Below, piece after piece: positions 5,432 to 5,585 of a stretch of 5,585 nt of DNA. Both the position numbers and the translations under genes were made by a program. Numbering within the stretch: the first letter of the stretch is position 1; the number at the start of each line of letters is the position of its first letter. Under the pieces are notes generated by a model. That model made no database searches, was not told the DNA's origin, and was given only the letters and a program-made list of their open reading frames with translations. The stretch spans positions 1-5,585 of the forward strand of contig CABUUD010000113.1 of NCBI GenBank assembly GCA_902494585.1, read 5' to 3'. The DNA is from an uncultured Collinsella sp. Lineage in GTDB: Bacteria > Actinomycetota > Coriobacteriia > Coriobacteriales > Coriobacteriaceae.

Positions 5432-5474
5432 GCACCAACAAGGGGAACGTCGCAGGTTGAGCATAAGTCAGACA
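5432..5474. repeat. ~43-bp direct repeat, copy 2
   Basis: This copy has GCACCAACAA, AACGTCGCAGG (5446-5456) and GAGC-2N-AAG-N-CAG in the same register as the copy at 5359. The middle differs (GGGG in place of CAAA). Here GGGGAA (5442-5447) can pair with TTCCCC (5424-5429) to form a 6-bp stem that copy 1 lacks. Confidence 0.7.
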
Positions 5475-5508
5475 CTATGACCCAATCCGAAGGCACGGAA
5501 ACGACAGG

Positions 5509-5538
5509 AGCCCCCGCTCGTGACCGCGGGTCGGGGCT
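5509..5538. repeat. GC-rich hairpin
   Basis: AGCC (5509-5512) with GGCT (5535-5538) and CCCGC (5513-5517) with GCGGG (5526-5530) form a strong stem with a 4-base bulge and an 8-base loop. No T-tract follows on either strand, so a terminator is unlikely. A candidate GTG start for a plus-strand gene would sit in the loop. Confidence 0.55.
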
Positions 5539-5585
5539 GCGACAATGTTGTTGAAGTGCCAGAGGCGCAGCCGCGCCGCAACGAG
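5520..5585 (+). CDS. Possible start of a plus-strand gene, cut by the window edge
   Basis: A plus-strand frame from GTG 5520 stays open to the edge and begins MTAGRGCDNVVEVPEAQ. AGGAG (5506-5510) lies 9 bases upstream, a usable though slightly long spacing. Purines are favoured at first codon positions after about 5541. No product can be recognised from 22 residues. The directly opposed minus-strand frame (5585-5475) is also open to the edge and GC-rich at third positions, so the strand of any gene here is uncertain. Confidence 0.3.
   Translation, partial: MTAGRGCDNVVEVPEAQPRRNE

Larger units (their letters stand above)
5225..5519. other. Intergenic region with diverged direct repeats
   Basis: This stretch holds the UPF0371 promoter at its left end, then ~43-bp direct repeats and a GC-rich hairpin. 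A minus-strand frame (5464-5225) stays open through it but ends beyond the TATAAT box and has no ribosome binding site or recognisable product, so I do not call it. No tRNA fold or other RNA gene was recognised. Confidence 0.6.

Noticed and set aside
5225..5464. A 79-codon minus-strand frame upstream of the UPF0371 gene
   Set aside because: It overlaps the TATAAT box and both repeat copies, lacks a ribosome binding site and resembles no family I know.
5475..5585. Minus-strand frame from the right edge (LVAARLRLWHFNN...) as the end of an upstream gene
   Set aside because: It is GC-rich at third positions, so it cannot be excluded. However, it contains the 5509-5538 hairpin, all three minus frames are nearly open here, and no family is recognisable.
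1..5585. CRISPR array, insertion sequence, tRNA or phage-like module
   Set aside because: No regularly spaced identical repeats, no transposase, no cloverleaf and no phage genes were seen. The only tyrosine recombinase is the housekeeping XerD next to pyrG.

Overview
The window is a GC-rich bacterial chromosomal segment carrying four confident genes, all on the minus strand. Transcription therefore runs from right to left. Codon use rich in G and C at third positions, the protein sequences and the gene set suggest a high-GC Gram-positive, most likely an actinobacterium of the Coriobacteriia (Collinsella-like). This is an inference from the look of the proteins, not a database result.

Layout from right to left, in the direction of transcription. 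Positions 5225-5585 are a repeat-bearing intergenic stretch. It holds two diverged copies of a ~43-bp direct repeat, a GC-rich hairpin, and a doubtful start of a plus-strand gene that runs off the window edge. A perfect TATAAT box then precedes a full-length UPF0371/DUF1846 protein (3719-5200), which ends at a textbook intrinsic terminator (3652-3684). Next comes a separately promoted gene for a small winged-helix DNA-binding protein (3127-3462). Its leader is about 110 nt long and holds a possible cysteine-containing leader peptide. It too ends in a strong terminator (3071-3102). Last is the pyrG-xerD pair: CTP synthase (1288-2949) followed, after only 2 nt, by the tyrosine recombinase XerD (344-1285), which probably starts at TTG.

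Positions 1-343 have no convincing gene but are dense in dyad symmetries. They hold an interrupted ~62-bp hairpin just downstream of xerD, a likely bidirectional terminator, a MerR-like dyad, and a near-perfect LexA/SOS-box-like sequence abutting a second palindrome.

The genes are mostly housekeeping: nucleotide synthesis (pyrG) and chromosome dimer resolution (xerD), plus one conserved protein of unknown function and one small regulator. I do not see a defence system, mobile element, CRISPR array, tRNA or rRNA. The most interesting material is intergenic: the SOS-box-like site, the long hairpin, the leader peptide of the winged-helix gene, the pyrG leader hairpin and the ~73-bp spaced repeats. 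No previously undescribed multi-gene system can be supported from this window.
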